A stretch of DNA of 64,000 nt. Source: Mesorhizobium sp. GTDB lineage: Bacteria > Pseudomonadota > Alphaproteobacteria > Rhizobiales > Rhizobiaceae. The notes beneath the pieces are model-generated. The model had not been told where the DNA came from and did no database searches. It worked only from the letters and a program-made list of their open reading frames with translations. Below are positions 25,065 to 34,031 of this stretch, in pieces. The position numbers were made by a program, and so were the translations under genes. Location of the stretch: NCBI GenBank assembly GCA_004020875.1, contig SAPZ01000007.1, positions 1 through 64,000 on the forward strand, read 5' to 3'. The stretch's first letter is position 1. The number at the start of each line of letters is the position of its first letter.

Positions 25065-26417
25065 ATGAATATTCCTTCCAACTTGAAGACGGCGGGACGC
25101 GCGGCCGCTTCGCTCGCTTTCGTAGCGCTGAGCACCGCCGCCGCCTTCGCGCAGACAGCCGCGCCGGCCGCGACGACCACCCCCGCGCCAGCGCCGACAC
25201 CTGTGCTCGACACCGGCAATACCGCCTGGATGCTGACCTCGACGGCACTGGTGCTGATGATGACCATTCCAGGCCTGGCGCTGTTCTACGGCGGCATGGT
25301 GCGCAAGAAGAACGTGCTCGCCACGATCATGCAGAGCTTCGCCATTACCTGTCTGGTGACGGTGCTGTGGTTCATGTTTGGCTACTCGCTCGCCTTCACC
25401 ACCAATGAATCGGCATCGCTGAATGCCTATATCGGCGGCTTCTCGCGCTTCTTCCACCACGGCATCACCGTCTCGACGCTTTGGCTGCCGGGCGTCTCGA
25501 ACATTCCCGAGTTCGTCTTCTCGATGTTCCAAATGACCTTCGCAATCATCACGCCGGCGCTGATCGCCGGCGCCTTCGCCGAGCGCATGAAATTCTCGGC
25601 GCTGCTGATCTTCATGGGCCTGTGGCTGGTCTTCGTCTACGCGCCGATCGCCCACTGGGTATGGGGCGGCGGCTTCCTCGGCACCGCCGGTGTGCTCGAC
25701 TTCGCCGGCGGCACGGTCGTCCACATCAACGCCGGTGTCGCCGGCCTGGTCTGCGCGCTGGTGCTGGGCAAGCGCGAAGGCTACGGCACAACCAACATGG
25801 CGCCGCACAATCTCGTCTATTCGGTGATCGGTGCCTCGCTGCTGTGGGTCGGCTGGTTCGGCTTCAACGCCGGTTCGGAACTTGCCGCAGACGGCCTCGC
25901 CGGCGCCGCGATGATGAACACGCAGGTCGCCACCGCCGCGGCGGCGCTCGCCTGGATGTTCGCCGAATGGATCGTCGCCAAGAAGCCTTCGGTTCTCGGC
26001 ATCATCTCGGGCGCCGTTGCCGGCCTCGTCGCGGTGACGCCGGCTTCCGGCTTCGTCAACCCGACCGGCGCCTTCATCGTCGGTATCCTCGCCGGCGTCA
26101 TCTGCTACCTGTCGGCGGTCAAGCTCAAGCATGCGCTCGGCTATGACGACTCGCTCGATGCCTTCGGCGTGCATGGTGTCGGCGGTGTGGTCGGCGCTCT
26201 GCTCACCGGCGCGCTCGCCGATCCGGCCATCAACGCGCTCGGCAAGGACGCCTCTGTCGGCAAGCAGCTCTACGGCATTGTCTTCACCATCCTGTGGACG
26301 GCGATCGCCACCTTCGTGATCCTCTACATCGTCAAGGCGCTGGTCGGCCTGCGTCCGTCCACCCAGGAAGAGGTAGAAGGTCTCGACGTCACCCAGCATG
26401 GCGAAGTGGTGCCGTAA
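25065..26417 (+). CDS. amtB: Ammonium transporter
   Basis: A 450-residue Amt channel with a cleavable N-terminal signal (about residues 1-30, ending AAAFAQ), a Thr/Pro/Ala-rich linker and eleven membrane helices. The twin histidines of the pore are His220 (VVHINAGVAGL) and His370 (AFGVHGVGG). The C-terminal cytosolic tail GLRPSTQEEVEGLDVTQHGE is the part that GlnK binds. It is co-transcribed with glnK and ended by a strong terminator. Confidence 0.96.
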   Translation: MNIPSNLKTAGRAAASLAFVALSTAAAFAQTAAPAATTTPAPAPTPVLDTGNTAWMLTSTALVLMMTIPGLALFYGGMVRKKNVLATIMQSFAITCLVTVLWFMFGYSLAFTTNESASLNAYIGGFSRFFHHGITVSTLWLPGVSNIPEFVFSMFQMTFAIITPALIAGAFAERMKFSALLIFMGLWLVFVYAPIAHWVWGGGFLGTAGVLDFAGGTVVHINAGVAGLVCALVLGKREGYGTTNMAPHNLVYSVIGASLLWVGWFGFNAGSELAADGLAGAAMMNTQVATAAAALAWMFAEWIVAKKPSVLGIISGAVAGLVAVTPASGFVNPTGAFIVGILAGVICYLSAVKLKHALGYDDSLDAFGVHGVGGVVGALLTGALADPAINALGKDASVGKQLYGIVFTILWTAIATFVILYIVKALVGLRPSTQEEVEGLDVTQHGEVVP

Positions 26418-26440
26418 GGCTGCCCTTGTCCTTACCTGGG

Positions 26441-26480
26441 CGCAATTCCGGAGGGTTTCACACTTTTCTCGGAATTGCCC
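26441..26480. repeat. Dispersed repeat, family E copy 1
   Basis: CGCAATTCCGGA is followed by CACTTTTCTCGGAATTGCC. The ends are an inverted repeat around GCAATTCCGG. A related copy lies at 32546-32619. It sits in the 315-base gene-free stretch 26418-26732 after amtB. Confidence 0.5.
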
Positions 26481-26482
26481 TG

Positions 26483-26511
26483 GGGCCGGCGGATCCTCCT
26501 CCCGCCGGCCC
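26483..26511 (+). terminator. Perfect GC hairpin after amtB
   Basis: A perfect 10-bp stem, GGGCCGGCGG (26483-26492) with CCGCCGGCCC (26502-26511), has a 9-base loop. There is no T run, so by itself it is more likely a transcript-stabilising structure. The real terminator follows at 26564. Confidence 0.5.
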
Positions 26512-26563
26512 GGAATTCCTCCCAAGATCCCGTCGTGACGCTCTCGAAAGGGGCTCACGCCTT

Positions 26564-26598
26564 GAGGCCCGGAACATCCTTCCGGGCCTCCTTTTTTT
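26564..26598 (+). terminator. Strong rho-independent terminator of glnK-amtB
   Basis: An 11-bp perfect stem, GAGGCCCGGAA (26564-26574) with TTCCGGGCCTC (26580-26590), has a 5-base loop and seven T residues at 26592-26598. It is the clearest terminator in the window. Confidence 0.92.
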
Positions 26599-26732
26599 GA
26601 CAGGCGGCAATCAAGCGGTTTCGATCACATTCACTTGATCGAGCCGGCATGAAACATCCGCCTGCCAGGTTCCGTACTGGGATTGCGAGCGTCATCAAGA
26701 CGTCCGCCAAACAAGAGGGAAGGAACCACCTG

Positions 26733-27011
26733 ATGAACATCAAGAACATCTTCCTCGGAGCCATGGCTCTTTCGATGATCAGCGGCGTTGCACTTGCCGG
26801 TGCGCTCGACGAGCCGGACAACATGGCTCCGTTCTTCACTGATTCCAGCATGAAGACCATGAAGCCGGAAGCCGACTTCAAGGCGGCCTGGGCGGCGACG
26901 CCGAAGGACAAGCAGGACAAGATGATGAAGGAGTGCCAGGACGCGGCGATGAGCAAGCCCCACGCCGAATTCTGCGCCAACCTGATGGCGTATGGCGGCG
27001 CCAACAAGTGA
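26733..27011 (+). CDS. Small secreted protein of unknown function
   Basis: A 92-residue protein with a clear signal peptide (cleavage after SGVALAGA, about residue 23). The mature part of about 70 residues is rich in Met, Lys and Asp, with two cysteines (KECQDAA and EFCANL) spaced for a disulfide. The ATG at 26733 has AAGGAA before it; an earlier in-frame ATG would mask the signal peptide. I recognise no family. It stands alone between the amtB terminator and ftsK. Confidence 0.75.
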   Translation: MNIKNIFLGAMALSMISGVALAGALDEPDNMAPFFTDSSMKTMKPEADFKAAWAATPKDKQDKMMKECQDAAMSKPHAEFCANLMAYGGANK

Positions 27012-27064
27012 TACCCGAGGTCGGGTCCGAAAGGGCCTGATCGTTTCGGCATTTCGAGCAGAAA

Positions 27065-27090
27065 GGTGGCGGGCTTCGCGGCTCGCCACC
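27065..27090 (+). terminator. Possible terminator upstream of ftsK
   Basis: A 10-bp stem with one G-T pair, GGTGGCGGGC (27065-27074) with GCTCGCCACC (27081-27090), has a 6-base loop and is followed by GTCGTTTCC. The T run is weak. Confidence 0.45.
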
Positions 27091-27125
27091 GTCGTTTCCG
27101 CATCATCGCCGGTAAAGGCCCATGG

Positions 27126-27140
27126 TTAATGCGGCCTTAA
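27126..27140 (+). promoter_or_regulatory. CtrA-like binding site upstream of ftsK
   Basis: TTAA at 27126-27129 and TTAACC at 27137-27142 are separated by exactly 7 bases, a perfect match to the CtrA full-site consensus. It lies 80 bases before the preferred ftsK start (38 before the alternative). CtrA is the master cell-cycle regulator of alphaproteobacteria, and ftsK is a cell-division gene. Confidence 0.6.
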
Positions 27141-27219
27141 CCTTCCCCCCGATAGTCTGGCGTTCGAATCTGCCGGAATGCGCCATGCGCCCGGCCAGGC
27201 AACGATCACGGGGAAGAGC

Positions 27220-29898
27220 ATGCGTTCAGGCGCTTCAGCACCGCTCGCGCTGACCGACACGGGGCACGGCATCCAGGCATTCGCGCGGCGTCAGGTCGGG
27301 CGGCTGGTCGGCGCCGGGCTGTTCCTGTTCACCGCCTTCGGCATCGCGGCTTTGGCCACGTGGAACGTTGCCGACCCGAGCTTCTCGCATGCCACCAGCA
27401 ACGTCGTCACCAACGCCATGGGTTATGCGGGTGCTGTGTTCTCCGACCTTGCCATGCAGTTCTTCGGCCTTGCCGCCGTCGCCGGTCTGGTGCCGGCGGT
27501 GATCTGGGGCTTTCTGCTCTTCACCGCGCGCGGCGTCGATAAATTACCGAAGCGCGGCTTCGCTTGGTTCGGCTTCGCGCTTCTGGCCGCGGCTATCGCC
27601 GGCTGCGTGACGCCGCCCAACACCTGGCCGCTGCCGACCGGCCTCGGCGGCGTCTTCGGCGACATGGTGCTGAAGATCCCCGGCATTGCGGTCGGCGGCT
27701 ATCCGAAAGGGCTTTTCGCCACCATCATCGCGATCGTCCTCGCCGCGCCGATGTTGTGGCTGTTTGCCTATGGCTCGGCGCTGATCGCGCGCAAGAACGG
27801 CTTTGCCGTCATGGAGCGCACCGCAGCGCCCGATCCGCGCGAGCAGGACGAGATGCTCTTCGACGAGGACGAGGATGAGGGCGACGAAGGCATCCTGGCG
27901 CTCGGCGCCGTCACCCATTGGTGGCTGTCGTTCCGGGCTTTCCTGCACCGCCGCGCCGCGCGCCGCAGGCAGGAGCGCGACGAGTTCGAACCGGCGATGG
28001 AGCCCAAGGCCAGCGCCTGGCGGCGCGCGGCCGAGCGCGTCGAATCGGCCGAATTCGCCGAAAGCCGGGTGAGCCCGGGCGGCCGCGCACGTGTCGAGCC
28101 GGAATTCTTCGCCGCCATGGTCAACGATCGCAGCGCTTCGGTCGATCCCGCGGACCAGGATATTTTCGACGACGAGCAGGACGAAGACGTCGACCTCGAC
28201 GACTTCGACGACGAGGCGCCTGCCCAGCGGCGCGGCGCGCCGGCGGCCAAGGTGCGGAACTTCCGCTCCGACGCCGCGACCCGCGTCGAGGCGCCGGCGG
28301 CTCGGCCGATGCCGGGCGCCCGCGTCCAGCGCGAGGCGCAGACCTCGCTGATCGGCTCCGACACGTTCGAGATGCCGTCGCTGCATTTCCTGTCCGAGCC
28401 GAAGAACATCGCCAAGGATCCAAGCCTATCGAAGGACGCGCTGGAGCAGAACGCGCGGCTGCTCGAGGGCGTGCTGGAGGATTTCGGCGTCAAGGGCGAG
28501 ATCATCCACGTTCGCCCCGGTCCGGTCGTCACGCTCTACGAGTTGGAGCCCGCGCCAGGCATCAAGTCCTCACGCGTCATCGGCCTGTCCGACGACATCG
28601 CGCGCTCGATGAGCGCGATCGCGTGCCGCGTCGCGGTGGTGCCCGGCCGCAACGCCATCGGCATAGAGCTGCCGAATGCCAAGCGCGAGACGGTCTATCT
28701 GCGCGAGATCATGGCCAGCCGCGACTTCGAGACGACGAAGGCGAAGCTGGCGCTGGCGCTCGGCAAAACGATCAATGGCGAGGCGGTTATCGTCGACATC
28801 GCCAAGATGCCGCACGTGCTGGTCGCCGGCACCACCGGCTCGGGCAAGTCGGTCGCCATCAACACGATGATCCTGTCGCTGCTCTACCGCATGACGCCGC
28901 AGGAATGCCGGCTGATCATGATCGACCCGAAGATGCTCGAGCTCTCGGTCTATGACGGCATCCCGCATCTTTTGACGCCGGTCGTCACCGATCCGAAAAA
29001 GGCGGTGGTGGCGCTGAAATGGACCGTGCGCGAGATGGAGGACCGCTACCGCAAGATGTCCAAGGTCGGCGTGCGCAATATCGACGGCTTCAACGCGCGC
29101 GTGCAACTGGCCGAGAAGAAGGGCGAGAAGATCTCGCGCACGGTGCAGACCGGCTTCGACCGCCAGACCGGCGAGGCGATCTACGAGACCGAGAACCTCG
29201 ATCTCGAGCCGATGCCTTATATCGTGGTCATCATCGACGAGATGGCCGACCTGATGATGGTGGCCGGCAAGGACATCGAAGGCGCTGTGCAGCGCCTGGC
29301 GCAGATGGCGCGCGCCGCCGGCATCCATGTCATCATGGCGACGCAACGCCCCTCGGTCGACGTCATCACCGGCACCATCAAGGCCAATTTCCCGACCCGC
29401 ATCTCCTTCCAGGTGACGTCGAAGATCGACAGCCGCACCATTCTGGGCGAGCAGGGCGCCGAGCAGCTGCTCGGAATGGGCGATATGCTCTACATGGCCG
29501 GCGGCGGGCGCATCCAGCGCGTCCACGGTCCGTTCGTCTCGGACGACGAGGTCGAGCGGATCGTCGCGCATCTCAAACTGCAGGGCGTGCCGGAATATCT
29601 CGACGCCATCACGGAGGACGACGAGGAAGAGGACGAGGACGGTCCGCCCGGCAAGGGTGGCTCCGGCGGCGGTGGCGGCGGCAATTTCGAGGATTCCGAC
29701 GATCCTTACGACCAGGCGGTGGCCGTGGTGCTGCGCGACGGCAAGGCATCGACCAGCTACATCCAGCGCCGGCTCGGTATCGGTTACAACCGCGCCGCCT
29801 CGATCATCGAGAAGATGGAGAAAGAAGGCATTGTCGGCCCGGCCAACCATGCCGGCAAACGCGAGATTTTGGTGCCGACCGAGGACGACAAATTCTAG
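27220..29898 (+). CDS. ftsK: DNA translocase FtsK
   Basis: An 892-residue protein that anchors at the division septum and pumps chromosome DNA toward XerCD-dif. There are four N-terminal membrane helices (residues ~20-190), an acidic, low-complexity linker with Asp/Glu runs (~200-370), a RecA-like motor with Walker A GTTGSGKS near residue 540 and Walker [13 protein letters not shown] near 668, and a C-terminal gamma winged helix ([20 protein letters not shown] onwards, last ~70 residues) that reads KOPS. I prefer ATG 27220 because GGGGAAG precedes it; ATG 27178 in the same frame is an alternative. Confidence 0.95.
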   Translation: MRSGASAPLALTDTGHGIQAFARRQVGRLVGAGLFLFTAFGIAALATWNVADPSFSHATSNVVTNAMGYAGAVFSDLAMQFFGLAAVAGLVPAVIWGFLLFTARGVDKLPKRGFAWFGFALLAAAIAGCVTPPNTWPLPTGLGGVFGDMVLKIPGIAVGGYPKGLFATIIAIVLAAPMLWLFAYGSALIARKNGFAVMERTAAPDPREQDEMLFDEDEDEGDEGILALGAVTHWWLSFRAFLHRRAARRRQERDEFEPAMEPKASAWRRAAERVESAEFAESRVSPGGRARVEPEFFAAMVNDRSASVDPADQDIFDDEQDEDVDLDDFDDEAPAQRRGAPAAKVRNFRSDAATRVEAPAARPMPGARVQREAQTSLIGSDTFEMPSLHFLSEPKNIAKDPSLSKDALEQNARLLEGVLEDFGVKGEIIHVRPGPVVTLYELEPAPGIKSSRVIGLSDDIARSMSAIACRVAVVPGRNAIGIELPNAKRETVYLREIMASRDFETTKAKLALALGKTINGEAVIVDIAKMPHVLVAGTTGSGKSVAINTMILSLLYRMTPQECRLIMIDPKMLELSVYDGIPHLLTPVVTDPKKAVVALKWTVREMEDRYRKMSKVGVRNIDGFNARVQLAEKKGEKISRTVQTGFDRQTGEAIYETENLDLEPMPYIVVIIDEMADLMMVAGKDIEGAVQRLAQMARAAGIHVIMATQRPSVDVITGTIKANFPTRISFQVTSKIDSRTILGEQGAEQLLGMGDMLYMAGGGRIQRVHGPFVSDDEVERIVAHLKLQGVPEYLDAITEDDEEEDEDGPPGKGGSGGGGGGNFEDSDDPYDQAVAVVLRDGKASTSYIQRRLGIGYNRAASIIEKMEKEGIVGPANHAGKREILVPTEDDKF

Positions 29899-29900
29899 GG

Positions 29901-29945
29901 TTGTCGATATTCAGGTGAGGCCGGCCTGACTTGAATCTCGGCAAA
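29901..29945. repeat. Short form of MITE-like repeat, family C copy 4
   Basis: TCGATATTCAGGTGAGGCCG is joined to GCCTGACTTGAATCTCGGCA. Both ends of the long element are fused into a palindrome directly after the ftsK stop. Confidence 0.65.
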
Positions 29946-30091
29946 CTCCTGGCCTGGCGAGATGCCAACGGGCCAGCAAGCAACCGGAACTCGTCTGGCG
30001 CGTTTGTGCGAAGTTGTCGCGCACCCGCCAAACTTAAGCCCTAGTGGGAGTCCAGATACTGCCACGACACGAATCACAGGAAGTGACCGGC

Positions 30092-30760
30092 ATGAAGACC
30101 CAGACCGAATTCGCCATCACCCGTCGCCAGCTCCTCGGCCTCGGCTTGATGCTTGGCGGAGCTGCCGCTCTCAACCTTGTGCCCGGCTACCAGCTTGTGG
30201 CGGCCGCGCAGGCGGCGGTGCCGCCGGCGGCGCAGAAGATCGCCGACCATTTCTCCTCGGTGAAGTCGATGAGCGGCGAGTTCGTGCAGTTCGGCCCGAA
30301 GGGCGAGCAGACCGGCGGCAAGTTCTTCCTGGAACGTCCAGGCAAGATCCGCTTCAACTATGACGGCTCCTCGAACTTCCGCGTCATCTCCGACGGCAAG
30401 TCGGTGGTGATCCTCAACAAGAAGCTCAACACCTCCGATCTCTACCCGCTGTCGAAGACGCCGCTGAAATTGCTGCTCGACGACCGGATCGACCTCTCCG
30501 GCGGGCGCGTCAAGGCCGTCAAGGAAGAGGACGACCTCACAACCATCAAGCTTTCCGACAAGTCGGTCTTCGGCAATGCGATGATCACCATGATGTTCGA
30601 CCCGAAGACCTATGATTTGCGCCAGTGGACGATCACCGATGCGCAAGGCAAGGACACTACGGTGATGATCTTCAACACCAAGGAAGGCGTCAGCTTCCCG
30701 GCCGATACCTTTGCGATCGACTACACGGCGAACCGTGAGCTGAATACGAAGACCCGCTAG
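30092..30760 (+). CDS. lolA: Outer-membrane lipoprotein carrier protein LolA
   Basis: A 222-residue periplasmic LolA-family protein that ferries lipoproteins from LolCDE to the outer membrane. The N-terminus (TRRQLLGLGLMLGGAAALN) has twin arginines and a hydrophobic core, so Tat-dependent export is possible. The family signature KSMSGEFVQF (about residue 64) and ERPGKIRFNYDG (~86) are clear. The start is ATG 30092. It follows ftsK, as in many Rhizobiales, with a repeat between them. Confidence 0.9.
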   Translation: MKTQTEFAITRRQLLGLGLMLGGAAALNLVPGYQLVAAAQAAVPPAAQKIADHFSSVKSMSGEFVQFGPKGEQTGGKFFLERPGKIRFNYDGSSNFRVISDGKSVVILNKKLNTSDLYPLSKTPLKLLLDDRIDLSGGRVKAVKEEDDLTTIKLSDKSVFGNAMITMMFDPKTYDLRQWTITDAQGKDTTVMIFNTKEGVSFPADTFAIDYTANRELNTKTR

Positions 30761-30784
30761 CCTTTCGCCGCTGTCGGAGCCTTA

Positions 30785-30900
30785 TCCCGTTACGCTGCCC
30801 CTCATCTGGCTGCCGCCATCTTCTCCCCGTGAACAGGGCTTGGCGCCACCGCTTTTCGCTAATTGCCAGGGCGCCTCCACCGCTTCTTTCTCCCCGTTGA
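30785..30900. repeat. Degenerate rhizobial-type repeat between lolA and xthA
   Basis: The 259-base gap holds CCCCTCATCTGGCTGCCGCC, followed by CTTCTCCCCGTGAAC and later CTTTCTCCCCGTTGACGG. This resembles the CTTCTCCCCGT hairpin repeats common between rhizobial genes, in eroded form. No gene is visible here. Confidence 0.35.
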
Positions 30901-31019
30901 CGGTCAGAAATGCTTGGTAGGGCAATAAGAGGGCTGCGCCGACCTTCGTGAGGTGTAGCCACCTTGTCTTTGTGACGCGCCACTGGCAGTAGATCGGCGA
31001 CCTTTGCCGGACCCATTGA

Positions 31020-31826
31020 ATGCCCTTCACCATCGCCACCTGGAACATCAACTCCGTGCGCCTGCGCATGCCGATCGTAGAGCGGCTGCTCAAGGAGCAC
31101 GCGCCGGACGTGTTGTGCCTGCAGGAGACCAAGGTTCCCGACGAACTCTTCCCGGAGAAGGCATTCCGCAAGGCTGGCTATGAGCACATCCTGTTCCACG
31201 GCCAGAAGGGCTATCACGGCGTGGCCACGGTGGCGCGCCGGCCGATCGAGCTGGTCGAGAAACGGCGCTTCTGCGAGATAGAAGACAGCCGGCATCTGTC
31301 GGCCACGGTCCAGGCGGGCGGCAAATCGGTGCTGGTGCATAATTTCTACGTGCCGGCCGGCGGCGACGAGCCGGATCCGGAGATCAACCGCAAATTCCGC
31401 CACAAGCTCGATTTCGTCCATGAGATGAACTCCGTCCCGGCGGGCGGCGACGAGCTATCCGCGTCGATCCTGGTCGGCGACCTGAACATTGCGCCGCAGG
31501 AGCACGACGTCTGGTCGCACAAGCAACTGCTCAACGTCGTCAGCCATACGCCGGTCGAGACGACAAATTTCGAGGCGATGCGCAAGGCTGGCGGCTGGGT
31601 CGACCTGATGCGGCTCAATGTGCCGGCCGAGAAGAAGCTCTACACTTGGTGGAGCTATCGCGCGAAAGACTGGGAGGCGTCGAACCGCGGCCGCCGCCTC
31701 GATCACGTCTGGTCCTCCGCCAACCTGGTGCCGGCTTTCAAAGGCTACGAGATCCTGCAGGCGGCGCGTGGCTGGGAGAAGCCGTCCGACCATGTGCCGG
31801 TTATAGCGCGGTTCGACCTGGATTGA
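31020..31826 (+). CDS. xthA: Exodeoxyribonuclease III
   Basis: A 268-residue AP endonuclease / 3'-5' exonuclease of the EEP fold, for base-excision repair. The active-site motifs are in order: TWNINSVRLR (N-terminus), LQETKVPD (metal-binding Glu), VGDLNIAPQEHDVW (Asp/Asn) and the final SDHVPVIARF (Asp-His). The RRLDHVWSS segment is also typical of Xth. The length matches the family. It is followed by a family D repeat and the convergent cNMP-binding gene. Confidence 0.92.
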   Translation: MPFTIATWNINSVRLRMPIVERLLKEHAPDVLCLQETKVPDELFPEKAFRKAGYEHILFHGQKGYHGVATVARRPIELVEKRRFCEIEDSRHLSATVQAGGKSVLVHNFYVPAGGDEPDPEINRKFRHKLDFVHEMNSVPAGGDELSASILVGDLNIAPQEHDVWSHKQLLNVVSHTPVETTNFEAMRKAGGWVDLMRLNVPAEKKLYTWWSYRAKDWEASNRGRRLDHVWSSANLVPAFKGYEILQAARGWEKPSDHVPVIARFDLD

Positions 31827-31842
31827 CGCGCAGCGGGAGAGG

Positions 31843-31888
31843 GCGGCGCTGGCGTTCGCTCCTTACTCCGCCCTGGAATGACGAAGGC
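31843..31888. repeat. Short dispersed repeat, family D copy 3
   Basis: GGCGTTCGCTCCTTACTCCG is followed by CCCTGGAATGACGA, as in the copies at about 1462 and 12844. Confidence 0.4.
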
Positions 31889-31911
31889 GCTCTCTGGCCG
31901 ACGCCTAACCG

Positions 31912-32367
31912 CTACCCCGTAAAGCGCGGCGCCAGTTCCTCGATGCGGGCGATCATCTGCTGGAATTCCTCCAGGATGCGCTCATGCAACAAAACTGCGA
32001 TCTCCGGATATTCTTCCAGGATTCGGTGGAACATCTTGCGGCTCAGCCGGATCACTTCCGAATCGACCGCGGCGGAGGCGCTTGTCAGCCGGTTGGTGTC
32101 GGCGATCAGCGCCAGTTCGCTGAGCATGGTGCCCGGACCCGCAGTGCCGATCGGGACGCGTTCGCCGCCTAGCTCCCGATAAAGCGTAATGAGGCCGCTG
32201 ACCACGATGTAGGCAGAGTCGGCGACGTCATCCTCGCGGTAGAGCTTATGATCGGCCTGCAGCACGGTGGTCTCGGCGCCGAAGGCGAGCAGGCGCAACT
32301 GTTCCTGCGTGAAGCCCTGGAAAAGCTTCACATTGGACAGGATGCGGATGTCATCATCCAGCGCCAT
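31912..32367 (-). CDS. Stand-alone cyclic-nucleotide-binding domain protein
   Basis: A 151-residue protein made of one cNMP-binding domain (about residues 10-125) with a short C-terminal helix. It has no helix-turn-helix, so it is not a Crp/Fnr-type transcription factor. The phosphate-binding cassette region (VPIGTAGPGTMLSELALIAD) is atypical, with MLSELAL where FGExAL is usual. In Brucella, a gene of this type annotated as a cAMP-dependent kinase regulatory subunit sits beside the OtpR regulator gene, as here next to cenR (from memory, not checked). Confidence 0.85.
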   Translation of the reverse strand: MALDDDIRILSNVKLFQGFTQEQLRLLAFGAETTVLQADHKLYREDDVADSAYIVVSGLITLYRELGGERVPIGTAGPGTMLSELALIADTNRLTSASAAVDSEVIRLSRKMFHRILEEYPEIAVLLHERILEEFQQMIARIEELAPRFTG

Positions 32368-32407
32368 CCTAGCTGTGTCCCCGAGCGGTCAGTCCAGTCC
32401 CTCCTTT

Positions 32408-32445
32408 GGAGCGGCGCGCCCTCCTGGGCGCGCGGGAAGCGCTCC
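32408..32445. promoter_or_regulatory. Two-part hairpin between cenR and the cNMP gene
   Basis: Inner stem GCGCGCCC (32414-32421) pairs with GGGCGCGC (32426-32433) over a TCCT loop. Outer stem GGAGCG (32408-32413) pairs with CGCTCC (32440-32445), with a 6-base internal bulge. It lies in the 264-base gap downstream of cenR and just upstream of the cNMP gene's start. A terminator, an RNA stabiliser or a repeat remnant are all possible. Confidence 0.4.
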
Positions 32446-32545
32446 ACCATGCATCGTGCGATGCTTGCAACGAGCCGATCCATCACCCTCCAGCACCAGG
32501 ATCGTACCCGAAACGGTCCCGCCCGACCGCTCTCATCTCTTTTGG

Positions 32546-32619
32546 CTCAATTCCGGACGGAAGGCTACGGCGAAGCCGCCAAGCCCAACCGTTTCGTACT
32601 TTTCCTGGAATTGGTCTAG
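32546..32619. repeat. Dispersed repeat, family E copy 2
   Basis: CTCAATTCCGGACGGAA is followed, about 30 bases later, by CGTACTTTTCCTGGAATTGG. The ends CAATTCCGG and CCTGGAATTG are inverted. It matches the shorter copy at 26441-26480, which keeps the ends and loses the interior. Confidence 0.5.
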
Positions 32620-32631
32620 ATCATGAAATGT

Positions 32632-33315
32632 TTAAGGAACCAGCTTGTAGCCGCCGCTTTCTGTCACAAGAATTTCGGCATTGGAAGGATCGCGCTCGAT
32701 CTTCTGGCGCAACCGGTAGACATGGGTCTCCAGCGTGTGCGTGGTGACGCCGGAATTGTAGCCCCAAACCTCTTCCAGAAGCACGTCGCGCGTCACCACC
32801 TTCTGGTCGGCACGATAGAGATATTTGATGATCGAGGCTTCCTTCTCGGTCAGCCGTACCTTGGCGCCGCGCGGATCGATCAAAAGCTTCTGGCTGGGCT
32901 TGAACGTGTAGGGGCCGACCGAGAAGGTCGCGTCCTCGCTCTGCTCGTGCTGGCGAAGCTGGGCGCGGATACGGGCCAACAACACGGCGAAGCGGAAGGG
33001 CTTGGTCACATAGTCGTTGGCGCCGGCCTCGAGACCCAGAATCGTGTCTGAATCGGTGTCATGGCCGGTCAGCATGATGATCGGCGCCTTGTAGCCGCCC
33101 TTGCGCAGGATCTTCACCGCCTCGCGGCCGTCCATATCGGGCAGCCCGACATCCATGATGAGCAGGTCGACGACGCCGCCGCGCGCGGCGGCAACGCCTT
33201 TTGCGGCGGTCGATTCCTGTTGGACGTCGAATTCCTCGTAAAGCGCCAACTGCTCGACCAGGGTGGCGCGCAGGTCGTCGTCGTCGTCGACGATCAGGAT
33301 GGTGCGTGATGTCAT
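32632..33315 (-). CDS. cenR: OmpR-family response regulator, CenR/OtpR type
   Basis: A 227-residue response regulator. The receiver domain has the acidic pocket (VDDDDDL), phospho-acceptor Asp55 (LLIMDVGLPDMDG) and the conserved TKPF Lys near residue 105. The C-terminal winged helix (~130-227) includes RLTEKEASIIKYLYR and HTLETHVYRLRQKIE. The segment LARIRAQLRQHEQSEDA and the overall sequence resemble Caulobacter CenR and Brucella OtpR, envelope-related regulators. No histidine kinase gene is adjacent. ATG 33315 is used; a TTG three codons upstream is an alternative. Confidence 0.85.
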   Translation of the reverse strand: MTSRTILIVDDDDDLRATLVEQLALYEEFDVQQESTAAKGVAAARGGVVDLLIMDVGLPDMDGREAVKILRKGGYKAPIIMLTGHDTDSDTILGLEAGANDYVTKPFRFAVLLARIRAQLRQHEQSEDATFSVGPYTFKPSQKLLIDPRGAKVRLTEKEASIIKYLYRADQKVVTRDVLLEEVWGYNSGVTTHTLETHVYRLRQKIERDPSNAEILVTESGGYKLVP

Positions 33316-33413
33316 GGATATCAATCCGTTGTTTTAAAAAGAATATTCAGTTGACCTCCCCCCATTTATGCGGAAGCTCACCGGCGCAACAGCCGATCAC
33401 AGTGATTTGTTCC

Positions 33414-33998
33414 GTGACACGATCATACAAGAAAAAACGCGCGCGCAATGAGGCGGGCGCATTTTTGCCGAAAGGCTTGCGCGTTTTGGTGGTGCGCGCG
33501 CGCCCCGGCGACCCCGCGCAAGGCTTGCTGCAAGCCGGCAAAACGGTGTTTCCCTGCGCGCTGGGGCGCAGCGGTATCACCGCGAACAAGCATGAAGGGG
33601 ATGGCGCGACGCCGCTGGCGTCGATGCGCATCCTGTCAGGCTATTTCCGGAGCGATCATTTCGCGAGCGGGCGCAGGACGAGGCTGCCGATGGCGCCGAT
33701 CGGCCCGAATCTCGGCTGGTGCGAGGTGCCGGACGACCGCAACTACAACCGTCCGGTGGAGATCCCCTATGGCGCGAGCCATGAGCGGATGAAGCGGGAT
33801 GACCGGCTCTACGATGTCTGCCTGGTGCTCGACTGGAACATCGCGCCGCGCTTGCGCGGGCGCGGCAGCGCGATCTTCTTCCATCTGGCTCGGCCGGGCT
33901 TCACGCCGACCCAAGGCTGTGTTGCCGTGACGGCGCGGACCATGGCGAGGCTGCTTCCGTTGCTGTCGGACAGGACGGTGGTGAAGGTGGTGCGGTAG
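33414..33998 (+). CDS. L,D-transpeptidase (YkuD) family protein
   Basis: A protein of about 194 residues with a YkuD-type catalytic domain: the substrate segment HEGDGATPLASMRI, then FFHLARPGFTPTQGCVAV, where the His and the nucleophile Cys follow the HX(n)[ST]xGC pattern. Family members form 3-3 peptidoglycan cross-links or attach proteins to peptidoglycan. No signal peptide is visible, although the N-terminus is basic and its start is uncertain: I use GTG 33414, and a TTG at 33477 is possible. It is divergent from cenR, with a 98-base gap. Confidence 0.75.
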   Translation: MTRSYKKKRARNEAGAFLPKGLRVLVVRARPGDPAQGLLQAGKTVFPCALGRSGITANKHEGDGATPLASMRILSGYFRSDHFASGRRTRLPMAPIGPNLGWCEVPDDRNYNRPVEIPYGASHERMKRDDRLYDVCLVLDWNIAPRLRGRGSAIFFHLARPGFTPTQGCVAVTARTMARLLPLLSDRTVVKVVR

Positions 33999-34031
33999 GT
34001 AGCAGGTCTCTCTTTCCCTATTGCCTGCTGC

